DNA of 64,000 bases. Source: Ferdinandcohnia salidurans. GTDB lineage: Bacteria; Bacillota; Bacilli; Bacillales; Bacillaceae_L. Shown piece by piece: positions 51,707 through 60,677 of this stretch. Below the pieces are notes generated by a model. The model had not been told where the DNA came from, made no database searches, and saw only the letters and a program-made list of their open reading frames with translations. Position numbers and translations under genes: made by a program. Every line of letters starts with the position of its first letter. The first letter of the stretch is position 1. The DNA is taken from assembly GCF_042680725.1 (NCBI RefSeq), contig NZ_JBHUEK010000031.1, positions 186,001-250,000 on the forward strand, written 5' to 3'.

Positions 51707-52805
51707 ATTTTTGCTCTGCTGCTTGTTTTGCGTAATATTCTTCAGCAAGCTTATCAATTTCTTTTTTCAATTCTTCTACCATGGTTTCTTCAGGTACTTT
51801 ACGTACAGTTTTACCGTGGCGGAAGAGTAGACCTTCTCCTCTTGCTCCTGCAATGCCGATATCAGCCTCACGTGCTTCACCAGGACCGTTAACTGCGCAT
51901 CCTAATACAGAAACCTTGATTGGTGCTTTGATCGTTGAGATATACTCCTCAACCTCATTTGCTATTTTGATTAGATCAATCTCAATACGTCCACAAGTTG
52001 GACATGAAATTAATGTTGCTGCATTAGCCGCTAAACCAAATGATTTTAACAATTCGCGAGCAACCTTAATTTCCTCAACAGGGTCTGCACTTAATGAAAT
52101 ACGTAATGTATTTCCGATTCCTTTACTTAAAATAGCACCTAGACCTGCAGCACTTTTGACTGTTCCAGAGAATAGTGTTCCGGATTCAGTAATCCCTAAG
52201 TGAAGTGGGTAATCAAAAGCCATTGCTGCTTTTTCATATGCCTCAATTGCTAACGGTACACTTGATGCCTTCATTGATACGATAATATCATGGAAATCAA
52301 GGTCTTCTAAGATTTTAATATGGTGTAAAGCACTTTCAACCATACCATCTGCTGTTGGATAGCCATATTTATCAAGGATACGCTTCTCTAATGAACCAGC
52401 GTTTACACCGATTCGAATAGGGATTCCTTTTTCTTTTGCAGCTTTTACAACTGCTTCAACCTTTTCTTTGCGACCGATATTCCCTGGATTAATTCGAATT
52501 TTATCGGCTCCACCTTCAATCGCTTTTAAGGCTAATTTATAATCAAAATGTATATCAACTACAAGAGGAATTGAAATTCTCTTCTTGATTTCAGAGATTG
52601 CATTGGCTGCACGCTCATCAGGACATGCTACACGAACGATTTGACAGCCTGCTTCTTCAAGTCTTTTGATTTCTGCAACTGTTGCTTCTACATCATGTGT
52701 TTTTGTTGTGGTCATACTTTGAATAACTACTTCATTGTTACCACCGATCGTTAAATTACCTACCTTTACAGGACGTGTTTTTGTACGATGGATGATTTCA
52801 CTCAC
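51705..52805 (-). CDS. ispG: (E)-4-hydroxy-3-methylbut-2-enyl-diphosphate synthase
   Basis: A 366-residue iron-sulfur enzyme of the MEP pathway, making HMBPP for IspH. Barrel segments are VVIQSMTTT and DKIRINPGNIG. The cluster cysteines are in ISCPTCGR and VLGCAVNGPGEA. The start is GTG at 52805 with AAAGGAG upstream, giving the usual (M)SEIIHR N-terminus; the longer reading begins inside the ribosome site. It stands alone. Confidence 0.96.
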   Translation of the reverse strand: MSEIIHRTKTRPVKVGNLTIGGNNEVVIQSMTTTKTHDVEATVAEIKRLEEAGCQIVRVACPDERAANAISEIKKRISIPLVVDIHFDYKLALKAIEGGADKIRINPGNIGRKEKVEAVVKAAKEKGIPIRIGVNAGSLEKRILDKYGYPTADGMVESALHHIKILEDLDFHDIIVSMKASSVPLAIEAYEKAAMAFDYPLHLGITESGTLFSGTVKSAAGLGAILSKGIGNTLRISLSADPVEEIKVARELLKSFGLAANAATLISCPTCGRIEIDLIKIANEVEEYISTIKAPIKVSVLGCAVNGPGEAREADIGIAGARGEGLLFRHGKTVRKVPEETMVEELKKEIDKLAEEYYAKQAAEQK

Positions 52806-52937
52806 AAATATCGCTCCTTTTAAAAGCATTTGAATAACTTATATAAGAGTAATCCTTTATTTGAAAAATATCTAGTCTAAAGAATCATTTACTTGCCTAT
52901 TTTACAGTTGAAATAAAAAATTGACAAGAAAATACCC

Positions 52938-53264
52938 TTATTCATTCGTATATAATGGAAATTTGTAGGTTTTCCCAATTTGTAGAAGCTCTGCTTTACT
53001 ATCTGGATTAAGTTCTTCGAAATCCTTAATCACAGATTCGATGGAGGAGATTTGCTTTTCTTCATTTACTCTCTCAACGATGGAAAGTAACGTGTCACCT
53101 GCTTTTACCTTGACTTCCATATATGGATCGTTTGATGTCTGGGCAATGACTTCAGTTGCCTCTATCTTTTCATCTTGTGCCGTTGGTAGAGTCCCAATTC
53201 TTATGTCGTAGTAAATAATATATACAATAAACACAATGGCTAGGAATGCAAATAAACGCTTCAT
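52938..53264 (-). CDS. yqfZ: LysM-domain membrane protein (YqfZ)
   Basis: A 108-residue protein with one N-terminal transmembrane segment (about residues 4-22), a short linker, and a C-terminal LysM-like domain (VKAGDTLLSIVERVN, LLQIGKTYKFPLY). YqfZ in B. subtilis is similar and is expressed in sporulation; peptidoglycan binding is inferred. The ATG at 53264 follows GCGGAGG. An upstream in-frame extension would have no ribosome site. Confidence 0.85.
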   Translation of the reverse strand: MKRLFAFLAIVFIVYIIYYDIRIGTLPTAQDEKIEATEVIAQTSNDPYMEVKVKAGDTLLSIVERVNEEKQISSIESVIKDFEELNPDSKAELLQIGKTYKFPLYTNE

Positions 53265-53460
53265 CTTAAAACCTCCGCTAGGTCTATTTAATACAGAATA
53301 TGCTTCGCTGACCACTATATTCCATAAAATAATAGAATAGGAAGGAAAATTTAATAGGGAAACTAGAAATACATAATTTTGCATATCAAGTGAAAAATAG
53401 AGTTACAAGAGAAGGGAAAATAGTCTTATGTTACAGTATTGTAAATTTGCTTAATAAACC

Positions 53461-53489
53461 TTTACATTAAAAATGGACTACGGTACTAT
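53461..53489 (+). promoter_or_regulatory. sigma-A promoter of nptA
   Basis: TTTACA, a 17-bp spacer and TACTAT. It fixes the start codon downstream of about 53496. TTACA-like hexamers upstream (53430-53456), spaced about 10-11 bp, may be weak PhoP sites. Confidence 0.65.
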
Positions 53490-53538
53490 TTTTATGGCTT
53501 TACTACAAAATTCGATCATTTTTTTAGGAGTTGGCATT

Positions 53539-55173
53539 GTGGAACTAGACGTACAAAGTATGATATTTCAGTTTATAGGCGGGCTTGGTATTTTCTTATT
53601 TGGTATCAAGTACATGGGGGATGGATTACAAAAATCTGCTGGTGATAAACTCAGAGATATCTTAGATAGGTTTACTACCAATCCATTCATGGGTGTTCTC
53701 GCTGGTATTTTTGTAACATGTTTAATCCAAAGTAGTTCAGGAACAACCGTTATTGTTGTAGGACTAGTAAGTGCTGGTTTTATGACATTAAGACAAGCAA
53801 TTGGCGTAATAATGGGAGCGAATATCGGGACAACGATTACTGCATTTATCATAGGTATTAAAATTTCTGATTACGCACTCCCAATAATCGCGTTAGGTGC
53901 AATATTATTGTTTTTCTTCAAAAATAAAAGAATACATAATTTTGGACAAATCGTATTTGGTTTTGGTGCACTATTCTTAGGTTTAGAATTAATGGGGGAT
54001 GGAATGAAACCTCTTAGATCTCTTGAAACCTTTCATGATTTAACGGTTAATATGAGTTCTAGTCCTATTCTGGGAGTAGTCATTGGTACCGTGTTTACGG
54101 TAATTGTACAAAGCTCAAGTGCAACGATAGGAATATTGCAGGGATTATTTGGAGAAGGCCTTTTAGATCTTAAAGCAGCTATACCTGTTCTGTTTGGCGA
54201 TAATATCGGAACGACAATTACGGCTGTTTTGGCTTCCATCGGGGCATCTGTTGCTGCAAAACGAGCAGCATTAACACACGTAATCTTTAATATTATTGGA
54301 ACAATTATCTTTTTAATTTTACTTGTACCTTTCACTAATTTAATTGGGTATTTACAAACAACATTAAATTTAAATCCTGAAATGACAATTGCATTTGCAC
54401 ACGGTACCTTTAACGTGACAAATACCATTATTCAATTTCCATTTATTGCTGTTTTAGCCTTTATTGTAACGAAGCTAATTCCAGGTGAGGATTCGTTAAT
54501 TGAATATAAGGCCAAACATCTTGATCCTGTCTTTGTTGAACAATCTCCAGCGATTGCATTGGGGCAAGCTAGAGAAGAGGTTGTTCGAATGGGCGAATTT
54601 GCGGTTAAGGGTCTGGAAGAATCAAATACCTATTTAAATGAGAAATCCCAAAGATATGCGGATACCGCCATGCAAATTGAGGATGCAATTAATAATTTAG
54701 ATAAAAAGATTACAGACTACCTAATCAAAATATCATCTAGATCACTTTCAGCACAGGAGTCAGCCTTACATTCCGTTCTTGTTAACACGGTTCGTGATAT
54801 CGAAAGAATCGGTGACCATTTTGAGAATGTGGTGGAATTAGTTGACTATCAGATTTCAAATAAAGTGAAGTTAACTGAAGATGCAATGGAAGATCTAAAT
54901 GAAATGTTTAAATTAACAGTATATACAGTAAATGAAGCCGTTCAAAGTCTTCAAAAGAATGATCGTACATTGGCGATTGATGTTGTAAAACAAGAAGAAA
55001 AGATTGATACAATGGAGCGTTCATTACGTAAGAAGCATATTTTACGTTTAAATGAAGGTAAATGTTCAGGACAAGCAGGAATCGTATTCGTTGACATTAT
55101 CAGTAATCTTGAGCGTATCGGTGACCACGCTGTTAATATTGCGGAAGCAGTTCTAGGTGAAAGACAACTTTAA
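53539..55173 (+). CDS. nptA: Na+/phosphate cotransporter with PhoU-like domain
   Basis: A 544-residue protein. Two inverted membrane repeats carry CLIQSSSGTT and VIVQSSSATIG, the substrate motifs of type II Na/Pi cotransporters. A cytoplasmic PhoU-like helical domain follows at about residues 340-540 (RDIERIGDHFENV, LERIGDHAVNIAEA). GTG at 53539 has AGGAG 8 bases upstream. An ATG-less extension to 53473 overlaps the promoter and is rejected. A shorter homologue without the PhoU domain is at 17449. Confidence 0.9.
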   Translation: MELDVQSMIFQFIGGLGIFLFGIKYMGDGLQKSAGDKLRDILDRFTTNPFMGVLAGIFVTCLIQSSSGTTVIVVGLVSAGFMTLRQAIGVIMGANIGTTITAFIIGIKISDYALPIIALGAILLFFFKNKRIHNFGQIVFGFGALFLGLELMGDGMKPLRSLETFHDLTVNMSSSPILGVVIGTVFTVIVQSSSATIGILQGLFGEGLLDLKAAIPVLFGDNIGTTITAVLASIGASVAAKRAALTHVIFNIIGTIIFLILLVPFTNLIGYLQTTLNLNPEMTIAFAHGTFNVTNTIIQFPFIAVLAFIVTKLIPGEDSLIEYKAKHLDPVFVEQSPAIALGQAREEVVRMGEFAVKGLEESNTYLNEKSQRYADTAMQIEDAINNLDKKITDYLIKISSRSLSAQESALHSVLVNTVRDIERIGDHFENVVELVDYQISNKVKLTEDAMEDLNEMFKLTVYTVNEAVQSLQKNDRTLAIDVVKQEEKIDTMERSLRKKHILRLNEGKCSGQAGIVFVDIISNLERIGDHAVNIAEAVLGERQL

Positions 55174-55186
55174 TATCTTACATTAG

Positions 55187-55224
55187 ATACAAGGCATATT
55201 TCATTGCCTTGTATTTCAATTTTT
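55187..55224 (+). terminator. terminator after nptA
   Basis: A perfect 10-bp stem ATACAAGGCA/TGCCTTGTAT, 8-nt loop, T-rich tail. Confidence 0.8.
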
Positions 55225-55345
55225 ATCAGAGGCCCAAAGCCACTGATAAAAATTGAAAGCCTCCGGCGGATGCCACAGATTTTAAATGGTAGTTTTTCGA
55301 TCAAGCTCGAAAAAATCTGGGCGCAAATACGCCAAGGCGCATTTG
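55214..55345 (+). repeat. hairpin-rich element F before yqgC
   Basis: Three hairpins stand in tandem. The first is a perfect 16-bp stem (55214-55229 with 55243-55258). The second is TTTTTCGA/TCGAAAAA (55293-55300 with 55307-55314) inside a weak CAGAT/ATCTG stem. The third is CAAAT-CGCC-GGCG-ATTTG at 55324-55345, just before the yqgC ribosome site. The last module recurs before pstB. Confidence 0.6.
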
Positions 55346-55369
55346 ATCATATAAAGGAGGCTAAAATCT

Positions 55370-55852
55370 ATGGGATTTCTAATGTGGACAATTATTATTT
55401 TATTGTTTGTAATTGCATTTATCGGGCTTGTCTATCCGATTATTCCGAGTGTGCTTTTCATTGCAGGTGGCTTCTTAATTTATGGAATCTTCCAAGGATT
55501 TGATTCGTTTTCGATTTGGTTTTGGGTAATTGAGGGGTTATTTCTTCTACTATTATTAGGTGCTGATTATGCGACTAATTTAGTTGGGGTAAAGAAGTAT
55601 GGTGGAAGTAAGGCAGCTGTGTGGGGAAGTACGATTGGACTTCTCGTTGGCCCTTTTGTAATTCCGATTTTTGGTATTATTATTGGTCCATTCCTTGGTG
55701 CATTTTTAGCAGAATTACTCGTCCATAAAAAAGATGTAAAAGATGCATTTAAAAGTGGTGTAGGGTCACTTATTGGGTTTCTCAGTGGAGTTCTGGCAAA
55801 AGGGATCATTCAAGCTATTATGATTTTCTATTTTTTAATTGTTGTGTTTTGA
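55370..55852 (+). CDS. yqgC: DUF456 membrane protein (YqgC)
   Basis: A 160-residue, very hydrophobic protein with four or five helices and many glycines (GPFVIPIFGIIIGPFLGAF in pieces), matching the DUF456 family. In B. subtilis yqgC stands just before sodA. Its function is unknown. AAAGGAGG precedes the ATG. No terminator was seen before sodA, but sodA has its own likely promoter. Confidence 0.88.
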   Translation: MGFLMWTIIILLFVIAFIGLVYPIIPSVLFIAGGFLIYGIFQGFDSFSIWFWVIEGLFLLLLLGADYATNLVGVKKYGGSKAAVWGSTIGLLVGPFVIPIFGIIIGPFLGAFLAELLVHKKDVKDAFKSGVGSLIGFLSGVLAKGIIQAIMIFYFLIVVF

Positions 55853-55938
55853 TGAATAATCCTTTCATCTAATGGGAACTTTAAATCTGATACTAGTTGA
55901 TTACGTTATAAGTTTTATGAATTAATAGTGCTTTTCAT

Positions 55939-55967
55939 TTGAAAGGTTATACTTATTTTGGTAATCT
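55939..55967 (+). promoter_or_regulatory. candidate sigma-A promoter for sodA
   Basis: TTGAAA, a 17-bp spacer and TAATCT, about 75 bp before the start codon. Confidence 0.5.
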
Positions 55968-56043
55968 TACAAGTGAGGACTGCTGAAGACGAAATCGTTT
56001 TCAAGGTTCAATTTGACATACATATTTAAGGAGGAAAAAAACA

Positions 56044-56652
56044 ATGGCATACGAATTACCACAATTACCTTATGCTTATGATGCTTTAGAACCACACATT
56101 GACAAAGAAACAATGAATATTCACCACACTAAGCACCATAATACTTACATTACAAACGTAAACAATGCAATCGCAGGAAAAGCTGATCTAGAAGGTAAAT
56201 CAGTAGAAGAATTAGTTTCTAATCTTGACGCTGTTCCAGAAGATATTCGTACAGCAGTAAGAAACAATGGTGGTGGACATGCAAACCACAGCTTATTCTG
56301 GACTATTCTTTCTCCAAACGGTGGCGGAGAGCCAACTGGCGAATTAGCAGAAGCAATCAATAGCAAATTTGGAGGCTTTGAAGCATTCAAAGATCAGTTT
56401 GCTAAAGCAGCTACAACTCGTTTTGGTTCTGGTTGGGCTTGGTTAGTTGTTAACAATGGTGAGCTTGAAGTTACAAGCACTCCAAACCAAGATTCTCCAT
56501 TAATGGAAGGTAAAACTCCAATTCTTGGTCTTGATGTTTGGGAGCATGCTTACTACCTAAACTATCAAAACCGTCGTCCTGATTATATTTCTGCATTCTT
56601 TAATGTAGTTAATTGGGAAGAAGTAGCAAACCGTTACAACTCTGCAAAGTAA
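56044..56652 (+). CDS. sodA: superoxide dismutase, Mn type
   Basis: A 202-residue Fe/Mn superoxide dismutase. Metal ligands are His27 (NIHHTKHH), His82 (GHANHSLFW), and the Asp and His in LDVWEHAYYL. The GGGEPTGEL loop and overall sequence favour manganese. It removes superoxide in the cytoplasm and is found in spore coats of relatives. AAGGAGGA precedes the ATG. Confidence 0.98.
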   Translation: MAYELPQLPYAYDALEPHIDKETMNIHHTKHHNTYITNVNNAIAGKADLEGKSVEELVSNLDAVPEDIRTAVRNNGGGHANHSLFWTILSPNGGGEPTGELAEAINSKFGGFEAFKDQFAKAATTRFGSGWAWLVVNNGELEVTSTPNQDSPLMEGKTPILGLDVWEHAYYLNYQNRRPDYISAFFNVVNWEEVANRYNSAK

Positions 56653-56662
56653 TGCAGATTAG

Positions 56663-56691
56663 AGCCAGTGGATTCGTCCACTGGCTTTTTA
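56663..56691 (+). terminator. terminator after sodA
   Basis: AGCCAGTGGA/TCCACTGGCT stem, TTCG tetraloop, T5. Confidence 0.92.
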
Positions 56692-56732
56692 TTTTATATA
56701 AAGCTCAGGAACCTTCTGCTTTTCTAATTGTC

Positions 56733-56845
56733 CAGCTTCAGCGCCTAGCCCCTCGAGGTCATAAGCCAATCCGTCAAGAAGGACAAAAGGCATCCTTCTA
56801 GTCGGATTTTCTTATGCTTGGCGGGGCTGAGCAAGGCGCTTTCGC
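56733..56845 (+). repeat. structured intergenic repeat, copy D
   Basis: The ends match copy B in sequence and layout: AGCGCCT/AGGCGCT, unpaired GAGCA on the right, and TCGAG on the left. The next helix is AGCCCC/GGGGCT, where B has AGAAAC/GTTTCT. The interior is different: CATAAG-cc-AATCCG/CGGATT-tt-CTTATG with an inner AGAAGG/CCTTCT. It fills most of the gap between the sodA terminator and yqgE. Confidence 0.75.
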
Positions 56846-56912
56846 ATTTCTTTGTATATCTCCTTTTTTTTATCACACAATAATGATGTAGATAAAAAAG
56901 GGGAGTCAGCAA

Positions 56913-58199
56913 ATGTTTGGTTTTAAAAAGGTATTAGGTGATGTACCCATACACAGGGATTTAATTTTGTTACTAGTAATTGGTGGATTGTATGCATTAA
57001 GTATTGCCTTATCGAACACCTTTGTGAATGTATACTTATGGAAGCAATCAGGAGATTTTAAGGATTTAGGGTTATATAATTTAGCGGTTGTTGTTTTGCA
57101 ACCATTAACCTTTATCCTAGCAGGAAGATGGGCTAAGAAAATAGATAGAGTGATCGTGCTAAGGCTTGGAGTTTCATTCTTAGCCATTTTTTATATCACC
57201 GTTCTCTGGATTGGAGAAAATGCCTCACAGTATTTGCTTTTACTAGGGGGTCTACTTGGAATAGGTTATGGCTTTTACTGGTTAGCCTTTAATGTTTTAA
57301 CCTTTGAAATTACAGAGCCTGAAACGCGTGATTTTTTCAACGGATTTTTAGGGTTACTAGGCTCATTCGCAGGAATGATTGGTCCCATTGCAGCGGGAAT
57401 CATTATATCTTCAATGAAAAGTTTTACTGGTTACACGGTTATTTTTGGAATCTCTTTAGGTTTGTTTACTGGTGCTGTTGTGCTGAGCTTTTTCTTGAAA
57501 AGGCGAAGTGCCGAAGGAGATTTTGTATTTAGGCGAATTCTAGCTGAACGGAAAAATAATTCAAACTGGAAAAATATTCTTCATGCTCACTTTTTCCAAG
57601 GAATCCGTGAAGGTACATTTGTATTTGTCATATCAGTGTTTGTTTTCGTTGCGACAGGCAGTGAGTTGGCTTTAGGGAAATTTGGATTAATCAATTCGGC
57701 CGTGTCGTTTTTGTTTTATTTCCTGGCAACGAGGTTAATCAAAAAGAAAATGCGCAAAAAGGCAATTCTTCTTGGCGGTTTAATGATATATCTTGCAATA
57801 TTTGCGATTCTTTTTGATGTAACCTATGCAAGGCTGATCATATATGGTGTTATTATTGGAATTGCTTATCCCATCTTACTCGTTCCTTATAACTCTTTAA
57901 CCTATGATGTCATTGGTAAGGGATGGAACGCAAAAGAGATGAGAATTGAATATGTGGTAGTGAGGGAAATCTTTTTAAACTGCGGTAGAATACTCTCGAT
58001 TATTTTGTTCCTACTTGCTGTTACTTTCTTCGACGAAAAACAAAGCATTCCAATCCTTCTAGCAATTGTCGGTGCAGGACATATACTACTTTACATCCCG
58101 ATCCGGCGTATCAAAACACCAGATGCATCTGGTCCAGTCCAATCAAAATCGGGGGCAAATCGCAAGTTAATAGAAGGAGAAGGTGGATCAACTGCTTAA
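56913..58199 (+). CDS. yqgE: MFS transporter (YqgE type)
   Basis: A 428-residue major facilitator protein with 11-12 hydrophobic helices. The GRWAKKIDR loop after helix 2 corresponds to the MFS A motif. It matches the yqgE position between sodA and pbpA in Bacillus. The substrate is unknown. GGGGAG precedes the ATG. A terminator follows. Confidence 0.87.
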   Translation: MFGFKKVLGDVPIHRDLILLLVIGGLYALSIALSNTFVNVYLWKQSGDFKDLGLYNLAVVVLQPLTFILAGRWAKKIDRVIVLRLGVSFLAIFYITVLWIGENASQYLLLLGGLLGIGYGFYWLAFNVLTFEITEPETRDFFNGFLGLLGSFAGMIGPIAAGIIISSMKSFTGYTVIFGISLGLFTGAVVLSFFLKRRSAEGDFVFRRILAERKNNSNWKNILHAHFFQGIREGTFVFVISVFVFVATGSELALGKFGLINSAVSFLFYFLATRLIKKKMRKKAILLGGLMIYLAIFAILFDVTYARLIIYGVIIGIAYPILLVPYNSLTYDVIGKGWNAKEMRIEYVVVREIFLNCGRILSIILFLLAVTFFDEKQSIPILLAIVGAGHILLYIPIRRIKTPDASGPVQSKSGANRKLIEGEGGSTA

Positions 58200-58251
58200 G
58201 GCAATATTTAATCATGGAAAAAAACTTGAGTTTCTTTTACAATAGAAGATA

Positions 58252-58283
58252 AAGGCACCTAGCCTGGTTAGGTGTCTTTTTTA
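58252..58283 (+). terminator. terminator after yqgE
   Basis: AAGGCACCTA/TAGGTGTCTT stem with one G-T pair, 7-nt loop, T6. Confidence 0.82.
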
Positions 58284-58342
58284 TTCATAAGAATGTAGCT
58301 TAAAGATAAAATTAGGAATACGCAAATAATTAAAGGTAGTTG

Positions 58343-60463
58343 ATGTTTATGATCAAAAAGAAAAAATCACATGTTCCATTTCGTTTAAATATGTTATTTT
58401 TTGCTGTCTTCTTACTATTTTCAGCCTTAATCCTCCGACTAGGGGTTGTCCAGATTGTACATGGTGAGAAATTTCAAAAGGAAGTAGAAAAAACCGAAAA
58501 TGAGGTTGTAAATCTTCCTGTTCCACGAGGTAAGATCTATGACAAAAATGGAAATGTCATCGTTGATAATAAGGCGTTAAATGCGATCACATATACACGT
58601 GCAAGAGGGACTAAGCAAGAAGAAGTATTAGAAGTTGCAGAAACCCTTGCAACGCTTATTGAAATGAAGTCGGACAAAGTAACAGAACGAGATTTGAAAG
58701 ATTTTTGGATGCTTAAAAACCCAGATGAAGCAAAAGCATTGGTCAAGCAAGAAATGAAAAAAGTGGAAGATGGGGAACTAGAATTATCCAGTAAAGACAT
58801 CTATAAACTACAAATCGAACGAATTACGGAAGAAGATCTTAAACAGATTACAGAAGCAGAGCTAGAGGTTGCAGCAATCTTCCGTGAAATGACGAAGGGC
58901 TATGCACTTGTCCCACAGATAGTAAAGAATGAAAATGTAACACCAGAAGAATATGCTGTAGTCAGTGAAAATCTCGAACATTTGCCAGGTGTCAACACGA
59001 CAACTGACTGGATTCGTGATTATAAATTTGATAACACTTTAAAATCAATCCTTGGCCGTATTTCTGATACAGATGAAGGACTACCAGGTGATAAACTTGA
59101 TTACTACTTAGCTCGTGGGTATAACCGGAATGATCGTGTTGGTTTAAGTTATTTAGAAGCGCAATATGAATCGGTATTACATGGTCAAAAGGCAAAAGTA
59201 GAAAATATAATTAAGGGTAATGCCGTACAAGAAACAATCATGATTTCTGAGGGACAACGAGGTAGTGATCTTGTTTTAACAATCGATATGGAGCTTCAAC
59301 AAGCTGTTGAACAAATTATCGAAGAGCAAATGTTGGCTCATAAACAAATGAAGGGTACTCAATATCTCGACCGCGCATTTGTAGTCATGATGAATCCAAA
59401 AACTGGTGAAATTCTAAGTATGGCTGGAAAGGTCTACACAAGAGGCAAAGATGGCAAAATGGGATTTCAAGACTATGCCCTAGGTACAATGAATGCAGCT
59501 TATGAGATGGGATCTGCTGTTAAGGGTGCTACCATGTTAACTGGGTATGATACAGGTGTCATTGATATCGGTTCTATGTACTATGATTCACCAATGAAAA
59601 TTGGTCGAGAAGGATCACTTAAAAAATCATGGAGGAATTTAGGACCTACTAATGATTTAAAAGCACTAGAATTGTCATCTAACGTATATATGTTTAAGTT
59701 ATTTCTTGAATTAGCGGGTGGACATTATGTGTATGGCCAACCCATTTCTATTGATTCCGATGCATTTCGTACTGTAAGGAATTATTTTAGTCAGTTTGGT
59801 TTGGGAGTGAAAACGGGAATTGACTTACCAGGTGAAGCGACTGGGTATCCCGGACCAGATCTTACTCCTGGTCTATTAATGGACTTAGGAATTGGACAAT
59901 ATGACACGTATACAACCTTACAATTAGCGCAGTATGTGTCTACGATTGCGAACGACGGTTATAGGATGCAACCAAAGATTGTAAGACAAATTCATCAACC
60001 AACCTTGGAAGAAAATGAATTAGGTCCAATTCAAGAACCTTTTGAACCAACTGTTATGAACAAACTTGATATAGATATGAAATATATTGAGAGGGTTCAA
60101 CAAGGTTTTAAATTAGTTTTTCAAGGATCAAGTGGAACAGCACGTAGCGCATTTTCGGGTAAACCTTATGACGCTGCTGGTAAAACCGGTTCTGCACAAT
60201 CATTCATCAAAGGTGTAGAAGCAGTAAATAGTACACTTGTTGGATATGCTCCATTTAATAATCCTGAGGTAGCATTTGCTGTCGTATTACCATACGCATA
60301 TTATGGAAATACATCACATAATATGAACCTTAAAGTTGGAGAAGCCGTTTTAGATAAATATTTTGAACTGAAAGAAAAACGAGCTACACAGCCTCAACAA
60401 ATATCGGATTCAGAAACTGAAGCAGAAACATCTGAAGATGAAACTGATGCTGATGCTCAGTGA
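58343..60463 (+). CDS. pbpA: penicillin-binding protein 2A, class B transpeptidase
   Basis: A 706-residue class B PBP. It has one membrane anchor (about residues 15-38), the N-terminal pedestal domain (VPRGKIYDKNG), and the transpeptidase. The active site motifs are Ser-Ala-Val-Lys (SAVKGAT), SSN and KTGSA. The tail is strongly acidic (SETEAETSEDETDADAQ). In B. subtilis PBP2A works with PbpH and MreB in side-wall synthesis. The ATG at 58343 has AAAGG six bases upstream. Confidence 0.93.
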   Translation: MFMIKKKKSHVPFRLNMLFFAVFLLFSALILRLGVVQIVHGEKFQKEVEKTENEVVNLPVPRGKIYDKNGNVIVDNKALNAITYTRARGTKQEEVLEVAETLATLIEMKSDKVTERDLKDFWMLKNPDEAKALVKQEMKKVEDGELELSSKDIYKLQIERITEEDLKQITEAELEVAAIFREMTKGYALVPQIVKNENVTPEEYAVVSENLEHLPGVNTTTDWIRDYKFDNTLKSILGRISDTDEGLPGDKLDYYLARGYNRNDRVGLSYLEAQYESVLHGQKAKVENIIKGNAVQETIMISEGQRGSDLVLTIDMELQQAVEQIIEEQMLAHKQMKGTQYLDRAFVVMMNPKTGEILSMAGKVYTRGKDGKMGFQDYALGTMNAAYEMGSAVKGATMLTGYDTGVIDIGSMYYDSPMKIGREGSLKKSWRNLGPTNDLKALELSSNVYMFKLFLELAGGHYVYGQPISIDSDAFRTVRNYFSQFGLGVKTGIDLPGEATGYPGPDLTPGLLMDLGIGQYDTYTTLQLAQYVSTIANDGYRMQPKIVRQIHQPTLEENELGPIQEPFEPTVMNKLDIDMKYIERVQQGFKLVFQGSSGTARSAFSGKPYDAAGKTGSAQSFIKGVEAVNSTLVGYAPFNNPEVAFAVVLPYAYYGNTSHNMNLKVGEAVLDKYFELKEKRATQPQQISDSETEAETSEDETDADAQ

Positions 60464-60480
60464 AATGAATAAGAATGAAG

Positions 60481-60509
60481 AAAGCCTAACGAATTCGTTA
60501 GGCTTTTTT
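60481..60509 (+). terminator. terminator after pbpA
   Basis: A fully palindromic AAAGCCTAAC-GAATTC-GTTAGGCTTT followed by T's. Confidence 0.9.
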
Positions 60510-60563
60510 CTATGCTATGATTCCTAATTGAAATCTTCGACAAAAAATAGGGAATTTCATCAT

Positions 60564-60616
60564 TTTACTCGAATTTACAAAACCTTTACATTCAATTCAT
60601 ACGAGATTAATAGAAT
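60564..60616 (+). promoter_or_regulatory. PhoP box and -10 of the pst operon
   Basis: Four direct hexamers at 10-11 bp steps: TTTACT(60564), TTTACA(60574), TTTACA(60585) and TTCATA(60596). They match the TTnACA repeats bound by phosphorylated PhoP. A TAGAAT (60611-60616) follows as -10 without a normal -35, as usual for PhoP-activated promoters. Phosphate starvation control is inferred. Confidence 0.8.
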
Positions 60617-60677
60617 GCGATTATTCTTAGTTTGTAAGACAAAGCAAAACAAACTCACTCTTAGGGGGAATTAAGGA

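Noticed and set aside
54033..54428. 131-residue open frame antisense to nptA
   Set aside because: A shadow of the membrane-protein codons of nptA, without a ribosome site.
55204..55503. 99-residue open frame over element F into yqgC
   Set aside because: It reads through hairpins and overlaps the strongly supported yqgC in another frame.
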